NCBI GenBank assembly: GCA_019057775.1
Contig: JAHLWT010000158.1
Coordinates: forward strand, 1-35,078
Direction: 5' to 3'
DNA length: 35,078 nucleotides
Source of the DNA: Promethearchaeota archaeon
GTDB taxonomy: Archaea > Asgardarchaeota > Lokiarchaeia > Sigynarchaeales > SOKP01
Shown: positions 1 to 8,062 of the stretch, one piece after another
Position numbering within the stretch: position 1 is the first letter of the stretch
How the letters are laid out: every line of letters begins with the position of its first letter
The notes under the pieces: generated by a model
The model's database searches: none
What the model saw: only the letters and a program-made list of their open reading frames with translations
What the model was told of the DNA's origin: nothing
Made by a program: the position numbers and the translations under genes

Positions 1-1
1 A

Positions 2-853
2 ATGAGATTACTTAATTTTCATCCAAATTTTAAACTCCATTATTTTTAAAATATTAATACAAAAGAAAAAGCTTATTGGCTAGGGTTTATCTTTGCTGAT
101 GGAAGCATAGGTTACAAAAGAGGAGGAAGAGGAAATAAAAGTATAAATTTAAGATTTCGATTTGGGCTTGATGCTAAGGATATCGACTCCGTAAACGCTG
201 TAGATTGTCTTGCGAAAATCCTTGGAATTGAACCTAAATATGTAAACATAAAATCAAATGGGTTATATGGATTTGAAATTACAAGTTATATCTTAGTTAA
301 TCATTTGATTGAGCATGGTCTACTTATTGGAAAAGAGAAAACTTACAATATCGAATTACCAATGCTTAGCAGTCGAGAATTATTTTTAGCATTTCTGTTA
401 GGTTTTTTTGATGGGGATGGTAAAAGAGGAACTACGAGAATCACAAGTAGTAGTCTTAAATTCTTAGATCAAATTAAGCTCAAATAAAGTTTGCCTTATA
501 CTATTTATCATGAACCTGGAAAGAATGCTTGGTCTTTACATTTAGGGGCTGAGTTATTTAATCAAATGTTAGATAATTATAAAAAAAGTATGCCAAGGAA
601 AAGAGTAAAACTTGTCGCTCCTAAAGAATTAAAAGAAAGAAATACTAAAATTATGATCAATGCAAATATATTAGAAGAGATTCAAAATCTTGTATTGAAA
701 ATTCCGCTTAAAGAACTTTGTATCTATTATGGGATATCATCTTCTCGTTTAGGACAGATTTGTAAAGCAAATAATATTATATTACCACACCGAGGATATT
801 GGGTCAAGAATAAAAAAACAGGCATATCTCCCCTTTATATGGAGGGAATTTAA
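2..853 (+). pseudogene. LAGLIDADG homing endonuclease, broken by two in-frame TAA codons
   Basis: One reading frame runs from an ATG at 2 to the TAA at 851-853, but TAA codons at 47-49 and 485-487 interrupt it with no frame change. The middle section (about 62-484) has both LAGLIDADG-type helices: YWLGFIFADGS near 74-106 and FLLGFFDGDGK near 392-424, each with its acidic residue. The last part (491-853) ends in a helix-turn-helix-like segment (KELCIYYGISSSRLGQICK) followed by LPHRGYWVK, a tail I associate with DNA-binding HTH domains. It reads as a free-standing homing endonuclease gene that has lost function. The 5' end may lie outside the window, because the first 15 codons also look coding. 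It is not inside any visible host gene or intein. Readthrough is possible but less likely than decay. Confidence 0.75.
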
Positions 854-955
854 AATAATTTCTATTTCTTTTCGAATAATTATTAGATTTGAATAAAATA
901 TTATACAAAAAATCATTTGAATTACGTAAAATATTATTAAAAATTTAGAACTAAT

Positions 956-1426
956 ATGGCTGGTAAAAAAGAAATAAATCTTTTTGAATCGCGCCATTAT
1001 CCAGTTTTTCCCCACATTGGCGTTGGTATTCTATTGGTTCTAGATAATCAACTACTTCTGATAAAAAGAAAATATAATCCGGATGCGGGTTTCTGGAGTA
1101 TCCCGGGTGGACATCTGGATCTTGGTGAAAAGGTAGAAGTTGCTGCTGAAAGAGAGGCTTTTGAAGAAACGGGATTTAAAGTTAAAGTTACTAAATTGGC
1201 TGGAATTATCAATAAAATTGTGTATGATGACGTTGGGAAGATCGAATATCATTATGTTTTACTTAATTACTTTGTAGAACAAATTGATGATAAGATAGAC
1301 CAGCCACCTGTTGCTGACGATGATGCCCTTGATGCTAAATTTGTACCCTTCGACCAGCTTAAACACTATCAATTATCTGATTCTTTAATTGAGCTCCTAA
1401 AACAATTAAAAATTGGATTAAATTAA
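956..1426 (+). CDS. Nudix hydrolase
   Basis: This 156-residue protein has a complete Nudix box beginning GGHLDLGEKVEVAAEREAFE and continuing ETGF, that is GX5EX7REXXEEXG, at about residues 45-67. The box supplies the metal-binding glutamates that cleave a nucleoside diphosphate linked to another group. The strand before it (HIGVGILLVLDNQLLLIKRK) and the FWSIPGG lead-in are typical of the family. The ATG at 956 is the first start and gives the normal single-domain length. Substrate cannot be read from the sequence; ADP-ribose, a nucleotide sugar or an oxidised nucleotide are all possible. It stands alone: 100 bp separate it from the broken endonuclease and 150 bp from the next gene. Confidence 0.9.
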   Translation: MAGKKEINLFESRHYPVFPHIGVGILLVLDNQLLLIKRKYNPDAGFWSIPGGHLDLGEKVEVAAEREAFEETGFKVKVTKLAGIINKIVYDDVGKIEYHYVLLNYFVEQIDDKIDQPPVADDDALDAKFVPFDQLKHYQLSDSLIELLKQLKIGLN

Positions 1427-1519
1427 ATAAAGATATTGAAACTGTTATCTTAATATGATAGTCTAGTTTTAGGTTTCTTTGACTAAAATGTGAAAATTTA
1501 AATAATAATCCCTCATAGT

Positions 1520-1539
1520 TAGATTTGCAAAGAAATCTA
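1520..1539 (+). repeat. Short hairpin upstream of the first small paralogue
   Basis: TAGATTT (1520-1526) and AAATCTA (1533-1539) form a 7-bp perfect inverted repeat with a 6-nt loop, 37 bp before the ATG at 1577. Its right arm belongs to a 14-nt block, GAAATCTAATTTAA (1532-1545), repeated exactly at 2042-2055 before the paralogous gene. It could be an operator or a leader hairpin. In an AT-rich genome the hairpin alone could be chance; the shared block is the stronger signal. Confidence 0.35.
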
Positions 1540-1576
1540 ATTTAAGTTTTTAAAAAATTAAATATTGGGTGAAAAA

Positions 1577-1906
1577 ATGACCTTACTTATAACTAGAAAT
1601 TGGTTTCCTGGAGATCAATCTAGTAAAATTGCGAAAAGGTATATTGACTGGCTTAATGACAATCCCCCTGATAACACAATTGACAAGACCCTTTGTATAG
1701 CTGTGACATCTCATGAGGATGGGAATGTTTTAGTCTATGGTGTTGGCCAAATAATGGAAGGAAAGGAAAAAATAGCTCTTCAGAATGCCACTAAGCAGAA
1801 TTTGTTCATGGCAGCAGGTATTGAGGGCTTTAAATACAAATCTGAGATAATGCTAGACTTTAATGAAGCATATAAGATACTAGGGATGACGGCACCAGAA
1901 GTATAA
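1577..1906 (+). CDS. Small protein of unknown function, paralogue 1
   Basis: I do not recognise this 109-residue protein. The frame opens at a TTG at 1565, but the ATG at 1577 is preferred because GGGTGA at 1567-1572 is then a well-spaced ribosome binding site. It is clearly related to the next gene: both begin with a hydrophobic strand and an aromatic-Pro pair (LLITRNWFPG versus IIATSWYPS). Both continue with a helix ending KRYIDWL or KKYIELI, a proline-rich turn, and a conserved EGK before a second long helix. The strand-helix-strand-strand-helix pattern would suit a small alpha/beta sandwich. There is no signal peptide, membrane segment or metal motif. Likely cytosolic. Confidence 0.7.
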   Translation: MTLLITRNWFPGDQSSKIAKRYIDWLNDNPPDNTIDKTLCIAVTSHEDGNVLVYGVGQIMEGKEKIALQNATKQNLFMAAGIEGFKYKSEIMLDFNEAYKILGMTAPEV

Positions 1907-1922
1907 ATAATAACTTAACTCC

Positions 1923-1932
1923 TTTTTTTTTT
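1923..1932 (+). terminator. Oligo-T terminator after the first small paralogue
   Basis: A run of ten T starts 16 bp after the stop codon at 1906, with no strong hairpin before it. Archaeal RNA polymerase commonly ends transcripts at such U-runs. It implies that the two paralogues are transcribed separately. Confidence 0.5.
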
Positions 1933-2041
1933 AATTTCCTAATAAATTTCAACTTCTAATTCTCTTTTGCTATAAGATCTCTTGGAAAAATTACACAAAT
2001 GTAAATAATTATATAATTTCATATTAAACCTTACACACAAC

Positions 2042-2055
2042 GAAATCTAATTTAA
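2042..2055 (+). promoter_or_regulatory. Leader block shared by the two small paralogues
   Basis: GAAATCTAATTTAA here is identical to 1532-1545 upstream of the first paralogue. The distance to the start codon is similar: 29 bp here and 31 bp there. The matched position suggests a common regulatory or 5' leader element kept after gene duplication. The function is inferred from position only. Confidence 0.35.
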
Positions 2056-2084
2056 TGAATTAATTTAAGTAAGAGGTAAAAAAT

Positions 2085-2402
2085 ATGCCCTATATTATTG
2101 CAACATCTTGGTATCCAAGTCATAAGCAAGGTGAAGTAGTAAAAAAGTATATCGAACTTATACCCAAATATCCTACAGATGACTCTATTGCAGTAAATGT
2201 AGCCACACCGGTAACAACGACAGAAAAAGGAATAAAAGTTATGAGTATTTGGGAAGTGAACGAAGGGAAACTAGAAGCCGCGATAACTCGGTTGAGAAAT
2301 TATTATTATGAGTCTATAAATATCAAGGGGCATGGATATTCATTAGATATTTGGTCTACTTTACCAGAAGCAACAGCAGTGATAGGAATTCCACAACAAT
2401 AA
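2085..2402 (+). CDS. Small protein of unknown function, paralogue 2
   Basis: This 105-residue protein is the second member of the tandem pair with 1577-1906. It starts MPYIIATSWYPS at an ATG preceded by AGAGGT at about 2071-2076. Shared features are the opening strand, the W-aromatic-P motif, a lysine-rich helix with KKYIEL, and WEVNEGKLEAA aligning with GQIMEGKEKIA. No catalytic motif, cysteine pair or membrane helix is visible. Identity between the copies looks low, so the duplication is old or the pair diverged quickly. The preserved order and shared leader suggest related, co-regulated roles, perhaps as hetero-oligomer partners. That is speculation; the function is unknown. Confidence 0.7.
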   Translation: MPYIIATSWYPSHKQGEVVKKYIELIPKYPTDDSIAVNVATPVTTTEKGIKVMSIWEVNEGKLEAAITRLRNYYYESINIKGHGYSLDIWSTLPEATAVIGIPQQ

Positions 2403-2537
2403 AATCTTAACAAAAATTTAACTTTTTCTTTCTTTTAATCCTTAATTTTTGTGAAATTTTAATTGATAAGAGTAAAGAATATAATTTTAATAGCATTATT
2501 TAGCACTAGTAAAAATTATTAGTAGAAGGGTCTAATA

Positions 2538-3854
2538 TTGTCTACATTAATGAAAACTGCGAAGAACGGAAATACAACAAGAGAAATGGAAATAGTTGGT
2601 GAAAATGAGCAAGTTGAATTAGAATTCATAAGACGAGGGATCGAAAAAGGGAGGATAATTATCCCTAAATCTAACAGAAGAGATTTAGAATCTCCTATCG
2701 GTATCGGAAAAGGATTATTAGTTAAAATTAACGCTAATGTAGGGTCATCGAAAACAGTCTGCAATATTGAGGAAGAACTAGAGAAAGCCAAGATTGCAGT
2801 TAAGTTCGGTGCAGATACAGTTATGGATTTAAGCACAGGCGTAACTGAATCTAATATTCAAACAATTAGAAAACGGATTCTTAGTGAATTGAAGGTTCCT
2901 ATTGGAACAGTTCCTATTTACCAATCTGCTTTACGGGCGATTGATACAAAAGGAGCAATTATTCACATGACAGAAGATGATATGTTCAATGTTATAGAGG
3001 AACAAGCGAAAGAAGGTGTAGATTTTTTTACCATTCATGTTGGAGTGACAAAAGAAATCGTGGATTACTTAGTAGACCACCCGCGAACAATGGGAGTTGT
3101 TTCAAGAGGAGGAACCTTCCTAGCTTCTTGGATTATAGAAAATGAGAGGGAAAACCCATTTAATCTAAGGTATGATTATTTATTGGAAATGGCAAGAGAA
3201 TACGATTTTACATTATCTCTGGGAGACGGCATGAGGCCTGGGTGCATATTTGACTCAACCGATTATGCACAAGTACAAGAATTACTTGAAATATCAAAAC
3301 TAGTTAAAAGAGCTTGGGCTGCAGATGTTCAAGTCATGGTTGAAGGTCCTGGACATATTCCTGCAAATGAAATAGAGAGAAATATTAAATTACAAAAATC
3401 TCTATGTGATGAGGCTCCTTTTTATGTATTAGGACCGCTTGTTACTGATATTGCTCCCGGATATGATGAACTGGTAGGTGCGATAGGAGGTACCATTGCT
3501 GGTTTAGCAGGTGCCGATTATTTATGTTATGTAACGCCCTCAGAACATTTGGGACTTCCCACAAAAGAAGAAGTCAAAAGGGGTGTGATTGCTACTAAGA
3601 TTGCCGCTCATGCAGTAAATATTGCTAGATACGGCAAAAGAGCATCAGGATGGGATTATAAAATGGATACTGCTCGGAAAAACTTGAATTGGGAAGAAAT
3701 GATTAAACAATCAATTGATCCTGATTTAGCTCGGGAAATCCATTATAGAAATGGGAATTCAATTGATGAAAACGTTTGTAGTATGTGTGGAGAATTCTGT
3801 GCTATAAAACTTCTAAAAGATACTTTGGAGCGTAAGAAAAAGTCTAATCTATAA
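2538..3854 (+). CDS. thiC: Phosphomethylpyrimidine synthase ThiC
   Basis: ThiC is a non-canonical radical-SAM enzyme that rearranges aminoimidazole ribotide into HMP phosphate, the pyrimidine half of thiamine. Recognisable blocks in this 438-residue protein include GADTVMDLSTG, GTVPIYQSALRA, SRGGTFLASWI, LSLGDGMRPGC, VMVEGPGHIP and YDELVGAIGG. The C-terminal cluster-binding cysteines are at about 414, 417 and 421 (CSMCGEFC). The TTG at 2538 is chosen over the ATG at 2550 because AGAAGGG (2523-2529) sits 8 nt before it. The length fits archaeal ThiC, which lacks the long N-terminal domain of some bacterial forms. It converges on thiDN. I saw no TPP riboswitch in the 135-bp leader. Confidence 0.97.
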   Translation: MSTLMKTAKNGNTTREMEIVGENEQVELEFIRRGIEKGRIIIPKSNRRDLESPIGIGKGLLVKINANVGSSKTVCNIEEELEKAKIAVKFGADTVMDLSTGVTESNIQTIRKRILSELKVPIGTVPIYQSALRAIDTKGAIIHMTEDDMFNVIEEQAKEGVDFFTIHVGVTKEIVDYLVDHPRTMGVVSRGGTFLASWIIENERENPFNLRYDYLLEMAREYDFTLSLGDGMRPGCIFDSTDYAQVQELLEISKLVKRAWAADVQVMVEGPGHIPANEIERNIKLQKSLCDEAPFYVLGPLVTDIAPGYDELVGAIGGTIAGLAGADYLCYVTPSEHLGLPTKEEVKRGVIATKIAAHAVNIARYGKRASGWDYKMDTARKNLNWEEMIKQSIDPDLAREIHYRNGNSIDENVCSMCGEFCAIKLLKDTLERKKKSNL

Positions 3855-3877
3855 AAAGACAGTTATTGTTGTTCTAA

Positions 3878-3904
3878 AAATCAAGAAATTATTGATTTCT
3901 TTTT
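3878..3904 (+). terminator. Hairpin terminator between convergent thiC and thiDN
   Basis: AAATCAA (3878-3884) and TTGATTT (3892-3898) form a 7-bp stem with a 7-nt loop, followed by CTTTTT. It lies 24 bp after the thiC stop and 31 bp before the thiDN stop, as expected for a terminator ending thiC transcripts. A second T-rich stretch at 3912-3922 strengthens it. Confidence 0.5.
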
Positions 3905-3934
3905 ACTATGATTTTATTTTTTTAGTACATCAAA

Positions 3935-5332
3935 TTAAAGAAGAATCAAGCTACGTATCTTTTTAAGTTTATTTATGATTTCATTTGAACTTTTACCAAA
4001 TAATCTTATCATTGGTTCTTTACCTACAGATCCTTTATCCCAAATTATATCTGGAATTTTACTTTTTTTTTCTATGGTATCTTTGATTAACCATTCCATT
4101 GTAGAGAATTCTTTAATTTTGATATCGTTCGGTTGTTTTTCTCGAATTATTTCCACAATTTCTAAATCAGTCTTATCTTGCATTGATTTTATTAAGTCAG
4201 GGATGTATTTAAGATTCATAACAAAATTAATTGAATTATCAAATTTTTTTGCTGAAAGAATTAATCGTGCGGTATGATCAGTTACTCCGAATTTAATTTC
4301 ACCCGAGGCGTGTGGGTAACCGTTAACTATTGTTATTCTTCCTTCAACCCCCGCAATTTCATCAGGCTTCGTAGCATTTGGAAGTGAACTTGAGATGTTC
4401 ATTCGTACTTCAGGGATTAATTTACTGAAGTTTTTAGAGTGTGAAATGAAAGTATAGACTTCTTTTATTTGATTTATGACTTCTATTCGTTCATCAGATA
4501 TTGTTAAGTCAATTATTTTACCTGCATCCGGTAAATCTATTATGTTTTGGAACTTATTGGCAAAAAATCCTTCTGCTTTGGTGATTGCCTCTTCAATAGA
4601 ATTTCCTTTAGCTAAGAACGCAGTAATTGCAGATGAGAATACGCAACCAGTCCCATGAACGTTTCCTTGAAATGGGATTTTGTTTTTACTAAAGATTTTA
4701 AACTTCTTTTTTGTTTCTTCACCCATTTGTGTATTTATCAAAGCTATGTCAAATACCTTATCTTGCGTACTCGCAGCACTTTTAAGTACAACAGCCTTTT
4801 CTACGTCATTGGAATTTTCATTAATTAACAATTTTTCGAGTAGAATTTCAGCAGCTTCTCTAATGACGTCGCTTGTAGTATTAGCTAAGTCTAAATTTGA
4901 ATAATAAGCGGCTTCTTTTACATTTGGAGTAAGTATTTTTATTAATGGAAATATATCTCTTTCAATTTCTAATTCTAAACCTTCGCTAGAAAGTCTTGAC
5001 CCAGCACTAGACACAGAAATTGGGTCGAAGACAACGGATAAATTATATCTTTTAATGTATTCAATTATGATATCGATGGTTTTCATATCAGGGATCATTC
5101 CAATTTTTACAAATTTTATTGGATATTCCGCCAGAATTGAGTCTAGTTGCTTGTCTAATCGATCTGAAAGGGAATCATATCCATAAAACTCCGTCGCAGT
5201 TTGATATGTAATGGCTGTAATAACGGAGAAGGGATGGACGCCACATCTATCAAATGTTCTAATATCTGCTTGAATGCCTGCACCAGATGTAGGATCTGAC
5301 CCAGCGAGGGAGAGAGCTATAGGTTTCTTCAT
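3935..5332 (-). CDS. thiDN: Bifunctional HMP-P kinase / thiamine-phosphate synthase (ThiD-ThiN)
   Basis: The N-terminal 265 or so residues are a ribokinase-family ThiD. It opens with LSLAGSDPTSGAGIQADI, has VFDPISVSSAGSRL and LTPNVKEA in the middle, and ends with the anion hole NVHGTGCVFSSAITAFLA. The remaining 200 residues are the ThiN domain, marked by PEVRMNISSSLPNA, VEGRI and GVTDHTARLIL. ThiD phosphorylates HMP-P. ThiN joins HMP-PP to thiazole phosphate in many archaea that lack ThiE. At 465 residues it matches the standard fusion. With convergent thiC this gives pyrimidine synthesis through to thiamine phosphate; the thiazole branch is not in the window. The start is the ATG at 5330-5332, giving MKKPIALSLAG, the natural beginning of ThiD. 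Confidence 0.96.
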   Translation of the reverse strand: MKKPIALSLAGSDPTSGAGIQADIRTFDRCGVHPFSVITAITYQTATEFYGYDSLSDRLDKQLDSILAEYPIKFVKIGMIPDMKTIDIIIEYIKRYNLSVVFDPISVSSAGSRLSSEGLELEIERDIFPLIKILTPNVKEAAYYSNLDLANTTSDVIREAAEILLEKLLINENSNDVEKAVVLKSAASTQDKVFDIALINTQMGEETKKKFKIFSKNKIPFQGNVHGTGCVFSSAITAFLAKGNSIEEAITKAEGFFANKFQNIIDLPDAGKIIDLTISDERIEVINQIKEVYTFISHSKNFSKLIPEVRMNISSSLPNATKPDEIAGVEGRITIVNGYPHASGEIKFGVTDHTARLILSAKKFDNSINFVMNLKYIPDLIKSMQDKTDLEIVEIIREKQPNDIKIKEFSTMEWLIKDTIEKKSKIPDIIWDKGSVGKEPMIRLFGKSSNEIINKLKKIRSLILL

Positions 5333-5489
5333 AACACAATATAAAAAAAGTTCTTCTTATAATTACTAAAAAATAATTCTTCTTAAATGTGTTCATTACA
5401 AAACCAAAAAGGAGAATCTAGTTGTTGTATCATTCTATCACCAGAAAACTTTTTGTCAAGTGGTAAAAATTTAAAAACAATAAATTTAT

Positions 5490-6083
5490 TTACTTTTGTC
5501 CCTCATCTGAGGGAATTCTATCAAATGCCCATTTAGCTTTATCATGAAGGTTTAACTTTTCATAGGCTTTACCAAGATAAAAAAACCCATCCGGGTAATC
5601 AAAACGAATTTTCACTAATTTAAATAGGAAGTTAATCGTTAAATCATATCGCCCTTTCAGAAAATTTGCTTTTCCTAAGAGAAATATTATATTTAAATTT
5701 TTATCATCAACAATATTCTCCTTGTATTCTTCCAATAAAATGTCTATTGCTTCTTCATATTTTTCCTCTTTTATCAAATCTTCAATAGATTCAATAAATT
5801 TAAGGAAAATAGCCTTATTGACAGCACCCTCCATTTTTTTCTTTGTTTCTTCTTCTAATTCCTTGTCTAAAGCTTCCTGTTTCTCTTTCTCCTTTTGTTC
5901 TTTGTAATCCTTGAATTGATCAATTATGTTTTGAGGGTATGGGTCACTACACAATGGACAGCTTCCAGAATGCATTAACCATTCAGCTAAGCAATATCTA
6001 TGGACCGGGTGGTCATTATCACAGGCAAGGTGCGAATCGCTCCCCTCATCTATGTTCAAATGGCAAACGATACAAGAAGGCAT
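5490..6083 (-). CDS. RING-H2 zinc finger protein with coiled coil and TPR-like repeats
   Basis: Residues 4-45 contain a complete C3H2C3 RING-H2 pattern: C4-X2-C7-X13-C21-X3-H25-X2-H28-X2-C31-X10-C42-X2-C45, including HRYC and CPLC. A hydrophobic residue after the first cysteine pair position and W35 before the last pair are typical of E2-binding RINGs. Residues about 55-85 are highly charged and helical (KEQKEKEKQEALDKELEEET), and the rest looks like two or three TPR-type helical pairs, for example DGFFYLGKAYEKLNLHDKAKWAF. RING proteins usually bring an E2 to a ubiquitin target, and TPRs bind partner proteins. Ligase activity is inferred only; no E1, E2 or ubiquitin gene is certain here. It is divergent from the Roadblock-GTPase genes. 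Confidence 0.88.
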   Translation of the reverse strand: MPSCIVCHLNIDEGSDSHLACDNDHPVHRYCLAEWLMHSGSCPLCSDPYPQNIIDQFKDYKEQKEKEKQEALDKELEEETKKKMEGAVNKAIFLKFIESIEDLIKEEKYEEAIDILLEEYKENIVDDKNLNIIFLLGKANFLKGRYDLTINFLFKLVKIRFDYPDGFFYLGKAYEKLNLHDKAKWAFDRIPSDEGQK

Positions 6084-6164
6084 TATAACTCTGTTCTATG
6101 TATTTTAAAGGTTTTAACATCAATATGTTGATATAATAAATTAGAAATAGATGCTTTTAATAAT

Positions 6165-6218
6165 ATCGTTTTAATAAAAGTTAAAAATAACACATCGATT
6201 TAATAAATGTTAAAAATA
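6165..6218. repeat. Two 25-nt direct repeats with a 29-bp period
   Basis: The copies at 6165-6189 and 6194-6218 match at 23 of 25 positions; both begin ATCG and end GTTAAAAATA. They lie between the divergent RING gene (start 6083) and the first GTPase fusion (start 6286). The repeat length and position fit paired regulator binding sites, or a promoter element duplication affecting one or both genes. The AT-richness of the repeat lowers certainty about function, but the match itself is clear. Confidence 0.55.
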
Positions 6219-6285
6219 CTAGGTTTTATTATAAGGTTAAGAACACTTTTAATGCCAATAAAATTGAACAAGGGTAAAAAAATTC

Positions 6286-7869
6286 TTGTCAATAAATAGA
6301 ACAGAACTTTTTAATAAATTATTTAATAGCTTCTTGGAAGTTAATGAAGAAGTTGAAGCTGTAATTGTGAGTGATCAATTAGGTTTTGTTATAGCTGCTG
6401 AAAAGAGAAGCAATATTGATTTGGAAATTGTATCGGTCCTTACGTCAATAATACATCCGATCGTTGAAAGGATACGTGATGAATTTGCGTTTAAAAAATT
6501 TGGCACCGCAAGTTTCGATACTGAGTTTTACCGGTTACTATTTATCTCATTGGATGAGAATAGAACATTAAGTATCGTGCTTGATAATTTAGCATCCGTT
6601 GATAAGGCTAGTCCATACGCTTACTTGCTCGCAGAAAAAGCTGTACAGGTCTTAAATGCGGAGGAAGGCGATAATTTACAACTCACAATTCCAGATTTTG
6701 CCTATGAAACAGATGAATCCGCTCATTCTGATAGAGTAAAGAATCAGATATATCAAATGCGCTTAGATGAAGGAGTTTATAGATTCAAATTTGTTATAAT
6801 TGGCTCACATGAAGTAGGTAAAACGTCCTTGGTGCGCAGGTTCGTAGAAAATAGATTCTCTTCTGATTACAGGGCAACTATTGGTCTCAATATTTTATCC
6901 CATTCACTCAAATTCTTTGGAAATGACATCGTTTATAGTTTGTGGGATGTGGGGGCTCAACAATATTTCAAACGCTTCAGAAAAACATACTATCTTGGCG
7001 CTCAAGCAGCTTTCATTGTTTTTGATCTAACAAATAGAGAATCATTTGAGAACGCGAAAGAATGGTATGATGAATTGGAAACTTTTATTGGAGGTAGAGA
7101 AATCCCCTTTATAATAATTGGAAACAAGAGCGATTTAAAGGAACAGAGAGTGGTAAGTTACCAGGAAGGGGTACAACTTGTGAATGAATTATCTCAAAAT
7201 TCTAAATCAAAAATCTCCTACATTGAAACTAGTGCTTTATCTGGAAAAAATGTTGAAGATGCTTTTACATTAATAGCTTATCATTATATTTCTAAAAGTA
7301 AAGAGGAAGAAGAAGAGAGAGTAAAGCAAGATTTACTGGGTGAACAAAACGCAATTTTAGCGAAAAGAAAAGAATTAAAAGAGGAACGGGAATCTTTACT
7401 AACGTTGACAATTATATCAGAAAATGAGTTTTGGAGCCCTGGACTACAGATTCTTTCCGAAATAAATGGTGAAAGTGATTGTGATAAACAAAAAGACGAA
7501 AGAGATGAGAAATTATATAAGTTTTCGAATGGTGTAATCCTACACAATTATTTATATCACAATTTTGAGGTTGCTGGGACTGATGGTGTATTTTGTATAT
7601 TTGATGCCCGTGGAAAAGATCACGTCAACCCAGAATGGAAAGATGTAGTCGTCAAAATAATAAACGACATTGAGGAAAATAAAGTTGTGCTTATCGGTAT
7701 AAGGGTATCCGATAAAACTGATTGGTCTTTTATTATGGAAGAGTTCAATGTGAATGAACTATTAGAGCAAAAAATGGTGTCTTTATTATTCTTTAAGTTA
7801 GGTCTCGAGTACCGATTGGAAATCTATGATCAACTCAAGGTCATGTTGAATACAATTAAATATCTTTAG
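6286..7869 (+). CDS. Roadblock/LC7 - Ras-like small GTPase fusion with extra C-terminal domain
   Basis: Residues 1-125 resemble a Roadblock/LC7 domain (EAVIVSDQLGFVIAAE, LDLEIVSVLTSI-type helix, FISLDENRTLSIVLDN). Residues 165-335 are a Ras/Rab-like G domain: P-loop GSHEVGKTS (173-181), switch I YRATIG with T198, WDVGAQ (220-225), NKSD (280-283) and ETSAL (314-318). A charged helix (338-370) leads to a C-terminal domain of about 155 residues, whose VFCIFDAR...VVLIGIRVSD pattern looks like half of a decayed G domain. Roadblock proteins act as GTPase partners (MglB, Ragulator, dynein light chain), so this could be a self-regulating switch. The DXXG motif reads DVGAQ where Ras has DTAGQ. The start is a TTG with AAGGG about 11 nt upstream. 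Confidence 0.9.
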   Translation: MSINRTELFNKLFNSFLEVNEEVEAVIVSDQLGFVIAAEKRSNIDLEIVSVLTSIIHPIVERIRDEFAFKKFGTASFDTEFYRLLFISLDENRTLSIVLDNLASVDKASPYAYLLAEKAVQVLNAEEGDNLQLTIPDFAYETDESAHSDRVKNQIYQMRLDEGVYRFKFVIIGSHEVGKTSLVRRFVENRFSSDYRATIGLNILSHSLKFFGNDIVYSLWDVGAQQYFKRFRKTYYLGAQAAFIVFDLTNRESFENAKEWYDELETFIGGREIPFIIIGNKSDLKEQRVVSYQEGVQLVNELSQNSKSKISYIETSALSGKNVEDAFTLIAYHYISKSKEEEEERVKQDLLGEQNAILAKRKELKEERESLLTLTIISENEFWSPGLQILSEINGESDCDKQKDERDEKLYKFSNGVILHNYLYHNFEVAGTDGVFCIFDARGKDHVNPEWKDVVVKIINDIEENKVVLIGIRVSDKTDWSFIMEEFNVNELLEQKMVSLLFFKLGLEYRLEIYDQLKVMLNTIKYL

Positions 7870-8002
7870 ATTCTATAATAAATAAACATCTTCTTCATAT
7901 ACGATTATTATCATATCATTTCTTGTGAGCAATCAATAATAATAAAAACACTAACTCCTATTATATCAATAAGAATAAATTCAATGTGCAGGGAGGAATT
8001 AA

Positions 8003-8062
8003 TTGCCAGTATAAAAGAATAAACTTTTCAAGGATTTATTTAAAAAATTCTTAGAAATCAAT
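8003..8062 (+). other. Probable true 5' end of the second GTPase fusion, interrupted by TAA at codon 4
   Basis: A strong ribosome binding site, GGGAGGA (7991-7997), sits 5 nt before a TTG at 8003 that is in frame with the gene annotated from 8063. The frame reads M-P-V-stop, then KNKLFKDLFKKFLEIN and on into the ATG at 8063. This aligns residue by residue with the start of the upstream paralogue (MSINRTELFNKLFNSFLEVN), the stop falling on its N4. The TAA is at 8012-8014. The first Roadblock helix is therefore encoded but separated from its start by one nonsense codon. Confidence 0.7.

Noticed and set aside
2403..2537. Possible TPP riboswitch before thiC
   Set aside because: The leader is only 135 bp and AT-rich. 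I found neither the CUGAGA-type core nor the paired helices of a TPP aptamer.
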